Shown: positions 54,921-64,000 of the stretch, one piece after another
How positions within the stretch are numbered: position 1 is the stretch's first letter
Layout: the number at the start of each line of letters is the position of its first letter
Assembly: GCA_963710975.1 (NCBI GenBank)
Contig: CAVQCG010000005.1
Span: forward strand, 1-64,000
Direction of reading: 5' to 3'
From: JBBQXH01 sp963710975
GTDB taxonomy: Bacteria > Actinomycetota > Thermoleophilia > Gaiellales > Gaiellaceae
Length of the DNA stretch: 64,000 nt
The notes under the pieces: model-generated
Told to the model about the DNA's origin: nothing
Database searches by the model: none
What the model saw: the letters and a program-made list of their open reading frames with translations, nothing else
Made by a program: the position numbers and the translations under genes

Positions 54921-55904
54921 ATGAGCAGACTTCCCCGGCCGGTCTCGATCGCACTCAAGGTTCTCCTGAGCGCCGGGATCATCGGGTACCTGGTCTGGCA
55001 GATCAACATCGGCCAGACAGTGAGGCTGATTGGCAACGCCAACGGCCTGTACCTGATCGCTTCCCTCGCACTCTTTCTCGTGACTACGGTGGGTATGGCC
55101 TGGCGCTGGCAGCTGCTTCTCGCAGCGAAGGGCCTTATCGAGCCGCTTGGCTGGCTGACGAAGCTCTACTTCATCGGCAACGCGGCCGGTCAGATACTCC
55201 CGACTGGGATCGGCGGTGACGCAGCCAGGATCATCGAGCACTCCCGCCGGAGGCCAGATCACAAGGGCGAGGTGGCTGGTGCGGTCATCATGGAGCGTGT
55301 CATCGGCGCGGCGGGAACGCTCGTGCTGGTCGCGATCGGCCTCGTCGTCGCCATCGGGCGGTACGACGGCATCGAGTATCTCGTCGCGATCGAGGCTGCC
55401 TTCCTCCTTCTGGTTGCTGCCGGATTCGTGCTCCTCTTCTCGAAGCGAGCCGCGGTCGTGATCCGGCCGCTCGCCCCGTTCGCGTCGAAGCTCAGGCTGG
55501 AGCGGGCCGCTCGATCCGTCTATCGGGCGATGCACGGCTATCGCTCGCAGCCGCGCGCCCTCATCGTCGTCCTCGTTGTCACGATCGTCATGCAATTAGG
55601 GCGAACGGTCTCGATCTGGCTGTGCGGGCTGGCCGTCGGGGTCGACGTCTCCCCGCTCGTCTACGTGATCCTCGGGCCGCTGCTCTTCCTTGTGATGCTG
55701 GTGCCGTTCACGATCAATGGCCTTGGCGTCCGGGAGGCGTTCTTCGTCGCGTTCCTCGGCCGTTTCGGGGTCGGCGCAGACGCTGCCTTTGCGACAGGCT
55801 TCCTCTTCTACGCCGTCGCAATCGCAAGCTGCATTCCGGGTGGCGCCATCCTTCTCTGGCGGAGCGCCCGTCCGGCAGTCGTCCGCGCCGAGCGCGGCAC
55901 GTGA
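54921..55904 (+). CDS. flippase-like integral membrane protein (lysylphosphatidylglycerol synthase TM / UPF0104 family)
   Basis: 327 residues from ATG 54921 with about eight hydrophobic spans. Family blocks: GMAWRWQLLLAAKGL, LYFIGNAAGQILPTGIGGDAARI (the conserved N-P-x-x-x-GGDxxR-like loop), GAVIMERVIGAAGTLVL and LVPFTINGLGVREAFFVAFLGRFGV (NGxGxRE). Members of this family act with glycosyltransferases in lipid-linked sugar or glycolipid transfer. It is first in the plus-strand run of glycosylation genes. Confidence 0.88.
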   Translation: MSRLPRPVSIALKVLLSAGIIGYLVWQINIGQTVRLIGNANGLYLIASLALFLVTTVGMAWRWQLLLAAKGLIEPLGWLTKLYFIGNAAGQILPTGIGGDAARIIEHSRRRPDHKGEVAGAVIMERVIGAAGTLVLVAIGLVVAIGRYDGIEYLVAIEAAFLLLVAAGFVLLFSKRAAVVIRPLAPFASKLRLERAARSVYRAMHGYRSQPRALIVVLVVTIVMQLGRTVSIWLCGLAVGVDVSPLVYVILGPLLFLVMLVPFTINGLGVREAFFVAFLGRFGVGADAAFATGFLFYAVAIASCIPGGAILLWRSARPAVVRAERGT

Positions 55905-56119
55905 GCTGCCTTCGTATCACAAGGCCGAGCACCGCTCGGTCTCGTCCCGCCGGGGTGAGCCGGAGCTCGATTTGCCGTCGCCTCGCGGGTATCGCGCATC
56001 CGTCGTGGGACTTCGAGGCCGACCGGCCGCTCGATCTCGTTGTGATCGCGCTCACGGCGATGGACGTCACCCTGGCCGAGGAGCGCTACTTCGAGGAGGC
56101 TGACGCGTGGCATCCGTAA
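55901..56119 (+). CDS. small ORF coupled to flippase-like gene
   Basis: 72 residues from GTG 55901, overlapping the previous stop (GTGA) and the next start (56107) by 13 bp. The first half is Arg/Ser-rich; the second half looks protein-like (WDFEADRPLDLVVIALTAMDVTLAEERYFEEADAW). Stop-start overlaps on both sides argue for a real gene, while the composition of the first half argues that part of it may be shifted. No family is recognised. Confidence 0.4.
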   Translation: MSCLRITRPSTARSRPAGVSRSSICRRLAGIAHPSWDFEADRPLDLVVIALTAMDVTLAEERYFEEADAWHP

Positions 56120-58215
56120 CGGAACGCGCTGGACCCGGGCTACGGCTTCCGGCCATCCCCGCTCGCTTTCTTGCGCTCGTGGCGATCGCGCCGGTGGTGC
56201 TTGGGGTGTCGCGGTTTCTTCCTGACGTGGGTGCGGGGCTCGGGCTCCGTCTGGCTGCGGCGTCTGCCTGCGTTCTGATCGTTCCCGGCGTTCTCGTGTT
56301 GCGTGCGTTGGATTGGCCGAGGCGGCTCGGTTTGGTGTTGGCGGGGTCGCTCGCCTGGAGTCTTGTGGCCGTGTTTGTGGCGTTGACGTTGACGTTCGCG
56401 TCGGGTGGGTCGTTGTCGTTGACCGTCGTCGTGGTCGGCGTGATCTCGGTTGGCGGCGTCATTGCGGTGCTGCGTGCTAGTCCGGCTCCTCTCGAGCGCC
56501 GCGATGTGTGGCCTGTGGTCTGTGTTGCTGTGGGGGGCCTGGTCTTGTGCGGGGTTGTGTGGTGGGCGTCGACGGTGGTTGCTGGGGACGGGTTGTTTCA
56601 TCTGGCTCGGGTTCGCAAGCTCGAGGAGATGCCGGTGTTGTATTCGGTGAATGTCGTGAATGAGTTCCGGGGTGGTGGTCTTCATCCGGGGTATGCGTTT
56701 CCGCTCTGGCATGGTGTGTTGGCGTTGATCGGCCGGTTGGCGGGGGTCGATCCGACGTTGGTGGTGTTGCATCTGTCGGCGATTCTGGTTCCGTTTGCGC
56801 TTGTTTTGGCGTACGCGGCAGGGGCGGCGTTGTTCGTGTCGTGGGCTGGGGGAGTGGCGGCGGCGATCGCGACGGCCTCGTTGGTTGGCTTTCAGCATGA
56901 CGGGGTGGGCGCGTTCGCTGCGGTTGCGTTGCCTGCGTCGGCGGCGCGGCTTTTGGTCGTGCCGGCGCTTCTGGCGTTGGTGTTCTCGTTCGTACGTGGC
57001 GCGGGGCGGGGCCGGCTGCTGTCGGTCGCGGCGGCTGCGGGTGTTCTTGCGGTGGTGCACCCGACGTACGCGGTCTTCGTTGCTGTGCCGTTGGCGGGGT
57101 TCCTTGTGGCGAGGATGGCGCTGGCACGGGATGGTGTGGCCGACTGGAAGCGGATCGGCGGTTGCATCGCGGCGCTGCTCGTGCCGACCGGCCTCTTCTT
57201 CGCGTGGCTGTGGCCGGCGGTGGCCGACACGGAGTCGTTCCTGCCCTCGGCTGGCGAGAAGGCGCGCGGGCTGGCGAGCCTACGGCGGCCAGCTCGACGT
57301 TCACGGCGGATGGTTCAGCCTGTCGCCGGAGGCGATCTCGCGCGGCGGCGCGGCGACGGTAGCCGCGCTTCTGTGCGTTCCGGCGGCGATGCTGGCCGCC
57401 CGCCGGCGCTGGGCGGCCTATGTGGCCGGTGGGGCGCTCGCGGTCCTCGCAGTGCTCATGATCCCGCCCGTGTTCGCTGCCGTGGCTGATCTCTCGTCGC
57501 TGTCGCAGGCGCGCCGGCTGGTGCTGTTTCTGCCGTTACCGTTCGCGCTCGCTGGCGGCGCCGCGCTCGCCGGCAGGCTTCGTCTCGCCGGATGCGTCCT
57601 GGCGCTGGCGCTGGGTGTCGGCCTCGCGCTCGCCTACCCGGGCGGCGACACGGGACGCCTCGGGGAGCTCGGGCCTGCCTGGCCGGTCTGGGTCGCCGCC
57701 GCCGGCGCCGTGATCGCTCTCCTGGCGGGACGGTTCATCCGCCTGCGCGCACCGGATCCCGGCCGCTACGCCGATCATCGCGATCGCTGTTGTTCGCGAT
57801 CCCCGTCGCCGTCACCGGCTTCCGCGACCTCAGACGCGACCCGCCCGACCCCTACGCCCTCACCCCCGGGCTCGTCCAGGCGCTCAACACGCTCGTGCCG
57901 ATGCGAGCGACCGTGTTCTCCCAACTCGAGACCGAGTACCGCATCGGCGCCTACGCACCCCTCTACGTGGCTGCAGCACCACCCGCCCACGTCGCCAACA
58001 CCGAGGCCAACCGCCCCTACGAACGCCGCGCCGACGTCATCAGATTCTTCAACCAAGACGACCTCTCCTACCTCCAAAGAGCAGCCCTCCTCTCCAAATA
58101 CGGCGCCACCTGGCTCGTCCTCGACAAAACCCGGCCGATCCCCGACTACGTCCGCTACCTCCCCAAGCCCGTCTACCAAGACCACCGATACCAACTCATC
58201 CCACTCCGCCGCTGA
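56107..58215 (+). CDS. large polytopic membrane protein, GT-C glycosyltransferase-like, with two compensating frame breaks
   Basis: GTG 56107 to TGA 58213-58215 is 703 codons. The first part is in one frame with about ten hydrophobic spans and the extracytoplasmic loop STVVAGDGLFHLARVRKLEEMPVLYSVNVV, which has an acidic site after the first spans as in GT-C enzymes. Near 57290 it moves to the next frame (GGQLDVHGGWFSLSPEAISRGG, QARRLVLFLPLPFALAGGAAL). Near 57780 it returns to the first frame (ALTPGLVQALNTLVPMRATVFSQLETEYRIGAYAPLYVAAAPPAHV, ending DHRYQLIPLRR). Because the shifts cancel, the stop and the TGATG overlap with the next gene are kept. It is probably a polyprenyl-sugar-dependent mannosyl/arabinosyl-type transferase; this is inferred. 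Confidence 0.75.
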
Positions 58216-58910
58216 TGCGTCTGCATGCCTTCAGACGTGCGTCCGAGAGCTACGACGCGGCGTTCGTCGACGCGATGGCGGACGCGTACCTCGACCAAAC
58301 GCCCTGGACACGTCTCCGCCTTGCCGCGGTCCGCGATCTCGTCGAGCCGAGGCGCGGCGAACGGGTTCTCGATCTCGGTTGTGCAGCTGGCGCCATCACC
58401 CACTTCCTTTCCACGTTCGGGTGCCAAGCCGCCGGCGTCGATGCCGAACCTCTTGCAGTCGAGCGGGCGCGAGAGCTCTTCCCGCATCTACGGTTCGAGC
58501 TGGCCGACGTGGGCGCTCTCCCCTTCCCGGACATGTCGTTCGACAAGGCGGTCGCGGCAGACGTGGTCGAGCATCTCGACGATGAGACGTTCCAGCGCCT
58601 GCTCTCGGAGGTGCGGCGGGTACTTGTCCCCGGAGGAACGCTGTCGATCTACACGCCGAATCCGGCACATCCGATCGAACGATTGAAGAAGCGCGACCTC
58701 GTGCTCGCCAGAAACCCCACCCACATCGGCCTGCGCACTGAGGCGCAGCTTCGGTCTCACATCCGCGACTGCGGCCTTCTCGTTGCGGCCACGAGCTGGC
58801 GGGCAAGCTTCTTCCCCGGCATTTCGGTGGTCGAGCGTGCCGGCGGCAGGTGGGTCGAGTCACTCCGGTATCGCCTGTGCATCCGTGCGCAGAAGATGTC
58901 GGCTGGATGA
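58215..58910 (+). CDS. class I SAM-dependent methyltransferase (methyltransf_11 type)
   Basis: 231 residues from ATG 58215, sharing a base with the preceding stop (TGATG). Motif I VLDLGCAAGAITHFLSTFG, acidic motif II AAGVDAEPLAVERARELFP, then LPFPDMSFDKAVAADVVEHLDDETFQRLLSEVRRVLVPGGTLSIYTPNPAHP. This is the pattern of small-molecule/sugar O-methyltransferases that accompany polysaccharide genes. Likely acts on a glycan or lipid-linked sugar of the cluster. Confidence 0.88.
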   Translation: MRLHAFRRASESYDAAFVDAMADAYLDQTPWTRLRLAAVRDLVEPRRGERVLDLGCAAGAITHFLSTFGCQAAGVDAEPLAVERARELFPHLRFELADVGALPFPDMSFDKAVAADVVEHLDDETFQRLLSEVRRVLVPGGTLSIYTPNPAHPIERLKKRDLVLARNPTHIGLRTEAQLRSHIRDCGLLVAATSWRASFFPGISVVERAGGRWVESLRYRLCIRAQKMSAG

Positions 58911-59016
58911 GGATCCTGATCGTGTCACTCAAGCGGCTCGGCCGGGCGCAGTCCGAGGTCGGAAACGAAAGAGCCATGCGAATCATCGTGGCCGCGCCCG
59001 CCTTGTATCACCGACA

Positions 59017-60078
59017 ATGAGAGTCGCCGTCCTGACGACCTCGTACCCGCGAGACGCGGACGATCACGTCGGACGTTTTGTCGCGGATGCGGTCGACCGT
59101 CTGCGTGCTGCGGGCGTAGACATGACCGTGCTCGCTCCGGGGTCCTTCCGGGACTTCGGCCTGGCCTACGGTGATGGCGTGATGGCGAACGTCCGCCGCC
59201 GGCCCTGGGTCGGCCCGCTCCTCTTCGGCGCGATGGCGGAAGCGGCCCGCCGCGCCGCGCGTGATGCGGATCTCGTTCACGCGCACTGGCTCCCGGCGGG
59301 CGCGGCCGCCCTCGGCTCTGGGAAGCCGGTCGTCGTCACGCTCCACGGAACGGATGTCGAGCTGGCTCGGCGGGCGCCACGTCTTGCCCGCATGGTGCTC
59401 CGCCGGACAGCCGCCGTCATCTGCGTTTCGCGATCGCTCGCCGAGGAGGCACGCAGGCTCGGCGCGTCGCGCATCGCGGTGATCCCGAACGGCGTCGACC
59501 TGCCCGATCCGGACGGCACGACCGAGGCGTCCCCGCCCGAGATCCTCTACGCCGGCCGCCTGTCCGAGGAGAAAGGCATCGAGGAGCTCGCCGAGGCGAC
59601 GACCGGCATGAATCTGGTCATCGTCGGCGACGGCCCTCTTCGGCACCTCCTGCCCGCCGCGCGTGGCTGGGTGCCTCGCGAGGAGCTCGAGCGTCTCTAC
59701 CGCCGGGCGGCCATCGTCGTCTGTCCGTCCCGACGCGAAGGCTTCGGGCTCGTGTGCGCAGAGGCGATGGCGCACGGCAAACCCGTGATTGCAACCCGTG
59801 TCGGTGGTTTCCTCGACCTCGTCGTCCACGGAGAGACCGGGCTTCTCGTCCCGCCGCGCGACTCCGGCGCCCTGCGCTCCGCGCTCGAGAAACTGCTTCG
59901 AGATGACGATCTGCGCCAGAAGCTCGGCAAGGCAGGTCGGCGCCGGATCACTGCGCAGTGTTCCTGGGAGACGGTCATTGAGCGCACGCTCACCGTTTAC
60001 GGAACAGTCGCGCCCCCAACATGCGTACGGCGATCTCGCATGGATAGCCGTCAAGAGGGACGATCTGACTGCCGATAA
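59017..60078 (+). CDS. glycosyltransferase family 4
   Basis: 353 residues from ATG 59017, intact. GT-B fold: N-terminal VAVLTTSYPRDADDHVGRFVADAVDRLRAAG (donor/acceptor loop), HAHWLPAGAAAL, VVVTLHGTDVELA. C-terminal VIPNGVDLPDPDG, ILYAGRLSEEKGIEELAEA, LVIVGDGPLRHLL and CPSRREGFGLVCAEAMAHGKPVIAT, with the E-x7-E nucleotide-sugar motif of GT4 enzymes. It transfers a sugar in the cytoplasm during glycan assembly. Confidence 0.92.
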   Translation: MRVAVLTTSYPRDADDHVGRFVADAVDRLRAAGVDMTVLAPGSFRDFGLAYGDGVMANVRRRPWVGPLLFGAMAEAARRAARDADLVHAHWLPAGAAALGSGKPVVVTLHGTDVELARRAPRLARMVLRRTAAVICVSRSLAEEARRLGASRIAVIPNGVDLPDPDGTTEASPPEILYAGRLSEEKGIEELAEATTGMNLVIVGDGPLRHLLPAARGWVPREELERLYRRAAIVVCPSRREGFGLVCAEAMAHGKPVIATRVGGFLDLVVHGETGLLVPPRDSGALRSALEKLLRDDDLRQKLGKAGRRRITAQCSWETVIERTLTVYGTVAPPTCVRRSRMDSRQEGRSDCR

Positions 60079-60085
60079 TGACTGG

Positions 60086-60436
60086 GTGGCAGAGCCTGGC
60101 AATGAGATGTCAAATGCGGGAAAGACGGGAACGTCGCGCTACGCGCCTGTTCCGTCCGAACCGGGGGTGTCAGCGCAGGAGCGAGATCGTGAAGTTCTCC
60201 TCTTGCACCGCGCCCTGTACGAGCGGGATCAGGCGATCGCAAAGCTTCGTCGGCAACTCGACGATCGGCTGCTGGAGGACAAGCGCATCCAAGAGCTCGA
60301 GGACCACATCCGAGATCTCCGGAGGGAAGTCTCCTCCATGGAGGAAACACGTGCCTGGCGAATGGGGCAATGCTACTGGGGAATCCGAGATTCCCTGAGG
60401 CAGAAGTTCGGCCGCACCCCGAGCACTGCATCGTGA
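60086..60436 (+). CDS. coiled-coil protein preceding glycosyltransferases
   Basis: 116 residues from GTG 60086. After a polar start, residues about 30-95 form a continuous coiled coil (ERDREVLLLHRALYERDQAIAKLRRQLDDRLLEDKRIQELEDHIRDLRREVSSME). It ends with TRAWRMGQCYWGIRDSLRQKFG, the short S/TRxWRxG...YW segment often found at the N- or C-terminal edge of glycan-cluster glycosyltransferases. It stops 4 bp before the next start, so it may originally have been fused to the GT2 protein or may act as its scaffold. Confidence 0.6.
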   Translation: MAEPGNEMSNAGKTGTSRYAPVPSEPGVSAQERDREVLLLHRALYERDQAIAKLRRQLDDRLLEDKRIQELEDHIRDLRREVSSMEETRAWRMGQCYWGIRDSLRQKFGRTPSTAS

Positions 60437-60440
60437 GCTG

Positions 60441-61597
60441 ATGCCCGGGCTCGCCCAAAGGAAGGCTCTGCCAAAGGAGCGGGATGAACGCAGGCCGGCT
60501 AGGGATCCTCGCTGCTCGATCATCATCCCGGTCTACAACAACGTCTCGTTGACGACCAAGTGCCTCGACGTGCTGCTCCAAACGCCGAGTCGTGTTAGCT
60601 ACGAAGTCGTCGTAGCCGACGACGCGTCAACCGATGAAACACAGAGCGCACTGGCCGCGTACCCCGATCGCGTTCGCGTGGTTCGCCGAAGGGAGAACGG
60701 GGGCTTCTCGCAGGCATGCAACGCTGGGGCCGCCGCCGCAGCCGGTGAGTACCTGGTCTTCCTGAACAACGACACGATCCCGCAACCGGGTTGGCTCGAT
60801 GCGCTCGTCGGATATGCGGACAGCCATCCGGACGCCGCCGTGGTCGGTGCGAGGATGCTCTATCCGAACGACACGATCCAGCACGCCGGTGTCGTCATAG
60901 GCTTCGATAGGAATCCGAGGCACCTCTACCGAGGACTCCCGGGTGACCATCCTGCGGTGACTCGATCCAGGCAGTTCCAGATCGTCACCGGGGGGTGTGC
61001 TCTCGTACGAGAGGAGACGTTTCATCGTGTCGGCGGCTTCGACCAGTCGTTCGTCAACTGCTTCGAGGACGTCGATCTCTGCTTGCGAATCGGTGAGCTC
61101 GGAGGCGAGATCCACTACTGCGCAGATGCAGTCCTCTACCACCTCGAGTCGGTAAGTCGCGAAGACCAGACCCTCCCGTACAACCTGTGGCTCTACCAGA
61201 GCCGCTGGGCGAACAAGGTTGTCCCAGACGAGTTCACCTACTACTACGAGGACGGATTCCTCCGCGTCACCTGGGAGCATTTCTCTCCGATCTCGGTCAG
61301 CTTCTCGCCCGAGGTCGCGACAGTGGACGACTCCCGCAGCATGCGCGAGGCGAACCGTCTTCTCCACGAGCGCTCACGGCAGGTCTGGGATCTTCTCCGC
61401 GCCGAGACGCGAGCGATGACTCAGCAGGCACCGGATGGCCCGCCGGCTGCGGGGGCACATCTGAACCGAGTGGTGAGCCGGAGACGACTGACCCGGACCA
61501 TGCTCCCTCGATCCTCATCGTGCCCGGAAACGTCTGGCGCGCAGGCGGGATCGGCATCGAGATCCCGTGGCTGTTGTCATTCCCAGCACTGGCATGA
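60441..61597 (+). CDS. glycosyltransferase family 2, with a frame break near the 3' end
   Basis: From ATG 60441: CSIIIPVYNNVSLTTKCLDVLLQ, the first Asp pair in VVVADDASTDETQ, GFSQACNAGAAAAAGEYLVFLNNDTIPQPGWLDALV (DxD-like NND), and GGCALVREETFHRVGGFDQSFVNCFEDVDLCLRIGELGG (ED.D base region). This is the rhamnosyl/GT2 group that elongates polysaccharides. After about residue 335 the same frame becomes Ser/Arg-rich; a neighbouring frame gives APSILIVPGNVWRAGGIGIEIPW up to TGA 61597, so a one-base break near 61470 is likely. The catalytic domain itself is intact. Confidence 0.82.
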
Positions 61598-62511
61598 CTG
61601 CTGGGCTCAAGGAATTGCTTGCCCGGCTCCAGCACCAGCAGCGCAGACGGCCGCTCGAACTGGTCGTCGTCGACGAACTCGCGGATGCAGCAACGTCGGC
61701 ACTTGCGAGCCAATTCTCGGCTGCACTCGTCAAGCCACTCCCAGAAGTAACTACCGCATGGAGCGCCGTCAGCGCGGCATTGCCGCATTGTGTCGCGGCG
61801 GAAGTCATCGTCGTGAGCCCGCATCTCACACCGGAAAAGGACGACTGGGTCGAACGCCTCTTAGATCGGCTCCTCGGTGACAAGCACGTCGCGGCGGCGT
61901 CTAGCCGGGTCATCCCGCCCGCGACTTGGGTTCCTGACGCCTTTCAGCATGAGCTGGACTCCCCACGAGCCGTCGCCGAGCCATGGCTCTGGGGCGGATT
62001 CCCGCGCAATGGCTCCGGCCGTGTTCCTCATGACGAAGTCGAACGATTCGCATTCCACCTCGAGGCCACCGTGTTTCGTCGCGAGCTCCTCGAGAAGGTG
62101 CCGCTCGAGGGGGAAACGGCGCTAGGCGCCGCCATTCTTTGGGCGCTGGGCGCCGCCAACCACGGCTACTTCGTTGCCAACGCGCCGGAGGCAACGGTGC
62201 TTCTCAAGCGACCGCCGTCCTTTGTCGACGTGCTGCGGGACGGGTACGCGACAGGGCGGGCCGGACTCGAGAGCGGGACCGAGCCCCTGTACGGCTCCGA
62301 GGTCTTCTCGCGCGCGCTCTGGAAAGCGCGGGGCGACTGGGAGTGGATTGCCGAAGACCCGAGTCTGACCGAGTCCCAGCGAGAGCATGCGCGGATGGCG
62401 TCGGTGGTGCGACGTACGATGGAGATGACTGGCGTGTGGATCGGAGCGCATGGTGGAGGAAAACCTGCTTCGACTTCTCGTAGCGCCTCCTCCCATAGGA
62501 CGGTCGCTTGA
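61567..62511 (+). CDS. second GT2-like glycosyltransferase domain protein
   Basis: 314 residues from GTG 61567 (AVVIPSTGMTAGLKELLARLQHQ), overlapping the end of the preceding GT2. LELVVVDELAD, EVIVVSPHLTPEKDDWVERLLDRL, and HLEATVFRRELLEKVPLEGETALGAAILWALGAANHG follow the GT-A order, but the DxD is weak, so it may be a degenerate or regulatory GT2 domain. The tail (ESQREHARMASVVRRTMEMTGVWIG) is helical. It could equally be the C-terminal half of a single two-domain GT2 protein starting at 60441 and broken by indels near 61470 and 61560. Confidence 0.65.
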   Translation: MAVVIPSTGMTAGLKELLARLQHQQRRRPLELVVVDELADAATSALASQFSAALVKPLPEVTTAWSAVSAALPHCVAAEVIVVSPHLTPEKDDWVERLLDRLLGDKHVAAASSRVIPPATWVPDAFQHELDSPRAVAEPWLWGGFPRNGSGRVPHDEVERFAFHLEATVFRRELLEKVPLEGETALGAAILWALGAANHGYFVANAPEATVLLKRPPSFVDVLRDGYATGRAGLESGTEPLYGSEVFSRALWKARGDWEWIAEDPSLTESQREHARMASVVRRTMEMTGVWIGAHGGGKPASTSRSASSHRTVA

Positions 62512-62589
62512 GAACTCTGAAGCTCACAAGAGTCAGTTGGCAACTGTGAACGATTCACTCAAGCCCAGCCATCTGGAGGTCGATTCAAG

Positions 62590-63905
62590 TTGAGGCGGTC
62601 TTTCACACCCCCATCACATAACGAGCTCTTGACTTCAGCAATAGAACAACGCAGAGTCTTCGACACGCCTGCGCGGCAGCTGTTTCTTCTTCACATTCCG
62701 AAGACGGCGGGCACCACGCTGATGACCCTCCTCACTGAGCGCTTTGCGGTTTCCGGGATGCTCCTCCCCGAAAATGGTTCGTTGGTCGGAACGCGCCCGG
62801 AAGATGTGCTCGAATACCGTTTTGTCAGCGCTCATGTCGGCACCGCGTTTATCGATCAGATGCCAGTTCGACCGCGTGTCATAACGGTATTGCGTGACCC
62901 GGTGGAACGCTCGATCTCGACCTATTTCTTCATGAGGTCTGTGGACGAGTCCCTCATCACACACCCGGCGGTACTGGAGGCCATGGCCATGCTCGCGAAG
63001 TCGACCTTCCGACATACCTCGAGCGATACCCGGAAGATGCTGCGTACCACCTGGGTGACGTACAGACGCGATTTCTCGGAGGACTCGACCCACACGGCGA
63101 AGCGCCCGCGGACGACGCAGGTTTTGAACGTGCGGTGGCGAACTTGGAGGCGATCGATATCGTTGGCTTGACCGAGCGCATGCGTGATCTGCTTGTGCTG
63201 TTGTGCTTCGAGCTTGGCTGGGATGCCTTCGACCATGTCCCAATCGCGAATAGGTCGGAGCGGCACGAGGTGGACGCGAGCGTGCGTGCCGCTCTCCGGG
63301 AGCTCGTTCCTTTTGATAGCGCCTTGTACGAGCTCGCGTGCGATCGCTTCGAACGGGACTGGGACCAAACGGTGCATGAGCTTCTGAGTCGCAATGCGCG
63401 AGGTGTCTCTGGTTCTGCTTCCTCCTCGACTGCGGAACACGAAGGCTCGCGTCACGTGCGCTTCGCCTTTGACCAAGGCGTCCATGGTGGTGGGTGGTAT
63501 GGAAGGGAGTGCCACGAGGGATCCTGGCTGAACTGGATGAGCCCGGGCGACGAAGCGTGGCTGATGCTTCCGCCGGTCGCGGGGCCCGCCCTCCTTCGGT
63601 TTCACGTCGTCGCCACTGTGGTTCCCGAGTCGCTCGACAACGTGGAAGTGCTCGTCAACGACGTGCCGGTGACCTGGCGTCGCAGAGATGATGAGCTTGG
63701 CTTCGAGTATGAGGCGTTCGTCGGCGAGAACGCCCTCCCAGACGGGGTGGGGCGAACGCGCGTGACGTTCAGGGTTCAGTCGGCCGCACGCCCTAGCGAC
63801 ATCATTCCGGGCAGCGCGAACACACGATCGCTTGGGCTAGCTCTCGACTGGGTCGAGCTTCACAAGGCCCCGGAGTCCCTTCGGTTGTGCACAGCGAGTC
63901 AATAG
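62590..63905 (+). CDS. sulfotransferase-family protein with C-terminal beta domain, one frame break
   Basis: Starts at TTG 62590 (TGGAGG upstream). The 5'-phosphosulfate loop is LFLLHIPKTAGTTLMTLL and the 3'-phosphate motif VITVLRDPVERSISTYFFM, as in cytosolic/Golgi-type PAPS sulfotransferases. Near 63010 the frame shifts by one. The continuation NLEAIDIVGLTERMRDLLVLLCFELGWDAFDHVPIANR is the normal sulfotransferase end, followed by an extra domain of about 150 residues (GSRHVRFAFDQGVHGGGWYGRECHEGSWLNWMSPGDEAWLMLP...) that resembles a carbohydrate-binding-type beta sandwich. It likely sulfates a glycan of this cluster; note the sulfatase at the other end. Confidence 0.8.
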
Positions 63906-64000
63906 GCGAACGCCTGCGAGAGCGAGGGGTAGTAACCGGGCCGTTGTCGGCGTCCAGACTTCTCGCTTGCTCCGGCGAAAGACGATCATTTCCTGGTAAT

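Noticed and set aside
1..64000. CRISPR array or toxin-antitoxin/defence system
   Set aside because: No regularly spaced short repeats, Cas-like proteins, restriction enzymes or classical toxin-antitoxin pairs were recognised.

Overview
The window is high-GC bacterial DNA that looks like Actinomycetota. The family mix (WhiG-type sigma factor, EF-G2, PRC-barrel protein, FAS1-OmpA lipoprotein-like protein, secreted proteins with no Gram-negative hallmarks) would fit class Thermoleophilia, but that placement is inference. Many genes carry one or more single-base frame breaks. Where a family's full length can still be followed across frames I annotate one CDS spanning the breaks, because assembly indels are a real possibility. 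Truncated remnants are typed pseudogene.

Region by region. Bases 1-18.5 kb are ordinary chromosomal genes: a FAS1-OmpA surface protein, universal stress protein, NADPH:quinone reductase-like enzyme, PRC-barrel protein, glycine decarboxylase subunits gcvPA-gcvPB (heavily frame-broken), an ATP-NAD kinase-family protein, a repeat-bearing secreted protein, a SulP permease, a tightly overlapping operon (EF-G2, zinc-ribbon protein, aldehyde dehydrogenase, NIF3-insert-like protein, RNase HI) and a WhiG-like sigma factor. A tRNA-Trp gene lies at 18.5 kb. Its 3' part is repeated at 26.1 kb and 27.6 kb, which marks 18.6-27.7 kb as two tandem, decayed integrated segments. These hold a polysaccharide deacetylase, SnoaL-like proteins, a MetE-like enzyme, a methyltransferase and several broken genes. 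No integrase is visible.

Bases 28-51.6 kb are an accessory catabolic region for amides, cyclic ureides and N-methyl compounds. It contains an amidase; a minus-strand set of nitrilase, PuuE/PgdA-like deacetylase, two AhpD-like proteins and a formamidase/acetamidase; a plus-strand operon of N-carbamoylsarcosine amidase-like protein, hyuB, hyuA and an IclR regulator; a second hyuA-hyuB-M20 operon with an SDR; and a minus-strand operon of cupin, GcvT-like protein and the two subunits of an N,N-dimethylformamidase-like enzyme. A fragment of the same GcvT-like gene lies 20 kb away. An IS3-type remnant closes the region at 51.5 kb. Read together, the set could take DMF, formamide and N-methylhydantoin-type compounds to formate, ammonia, sarcosine or methylamines; this pathway is inference.

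Bases 51.8-63.9 kb are a plus-strand envelope or polysaccharide region: a Tat-exported sulfatase, a secreted unknown protein, a flippase-like membrane protein, a large GT-C-like membrane protein, a methyltransferase, a GT4 and two GT2 glycosyltransferases, a coiled-coil protein and a sulfotransferase.

The most interesting single item is an in-frame TGA exactly at the second cysteine of the CxxC motif of one AhpD-like gene (31979-31981), followed by a small hairpin. It is either a selenocysteine codon or a nonsense mutation.
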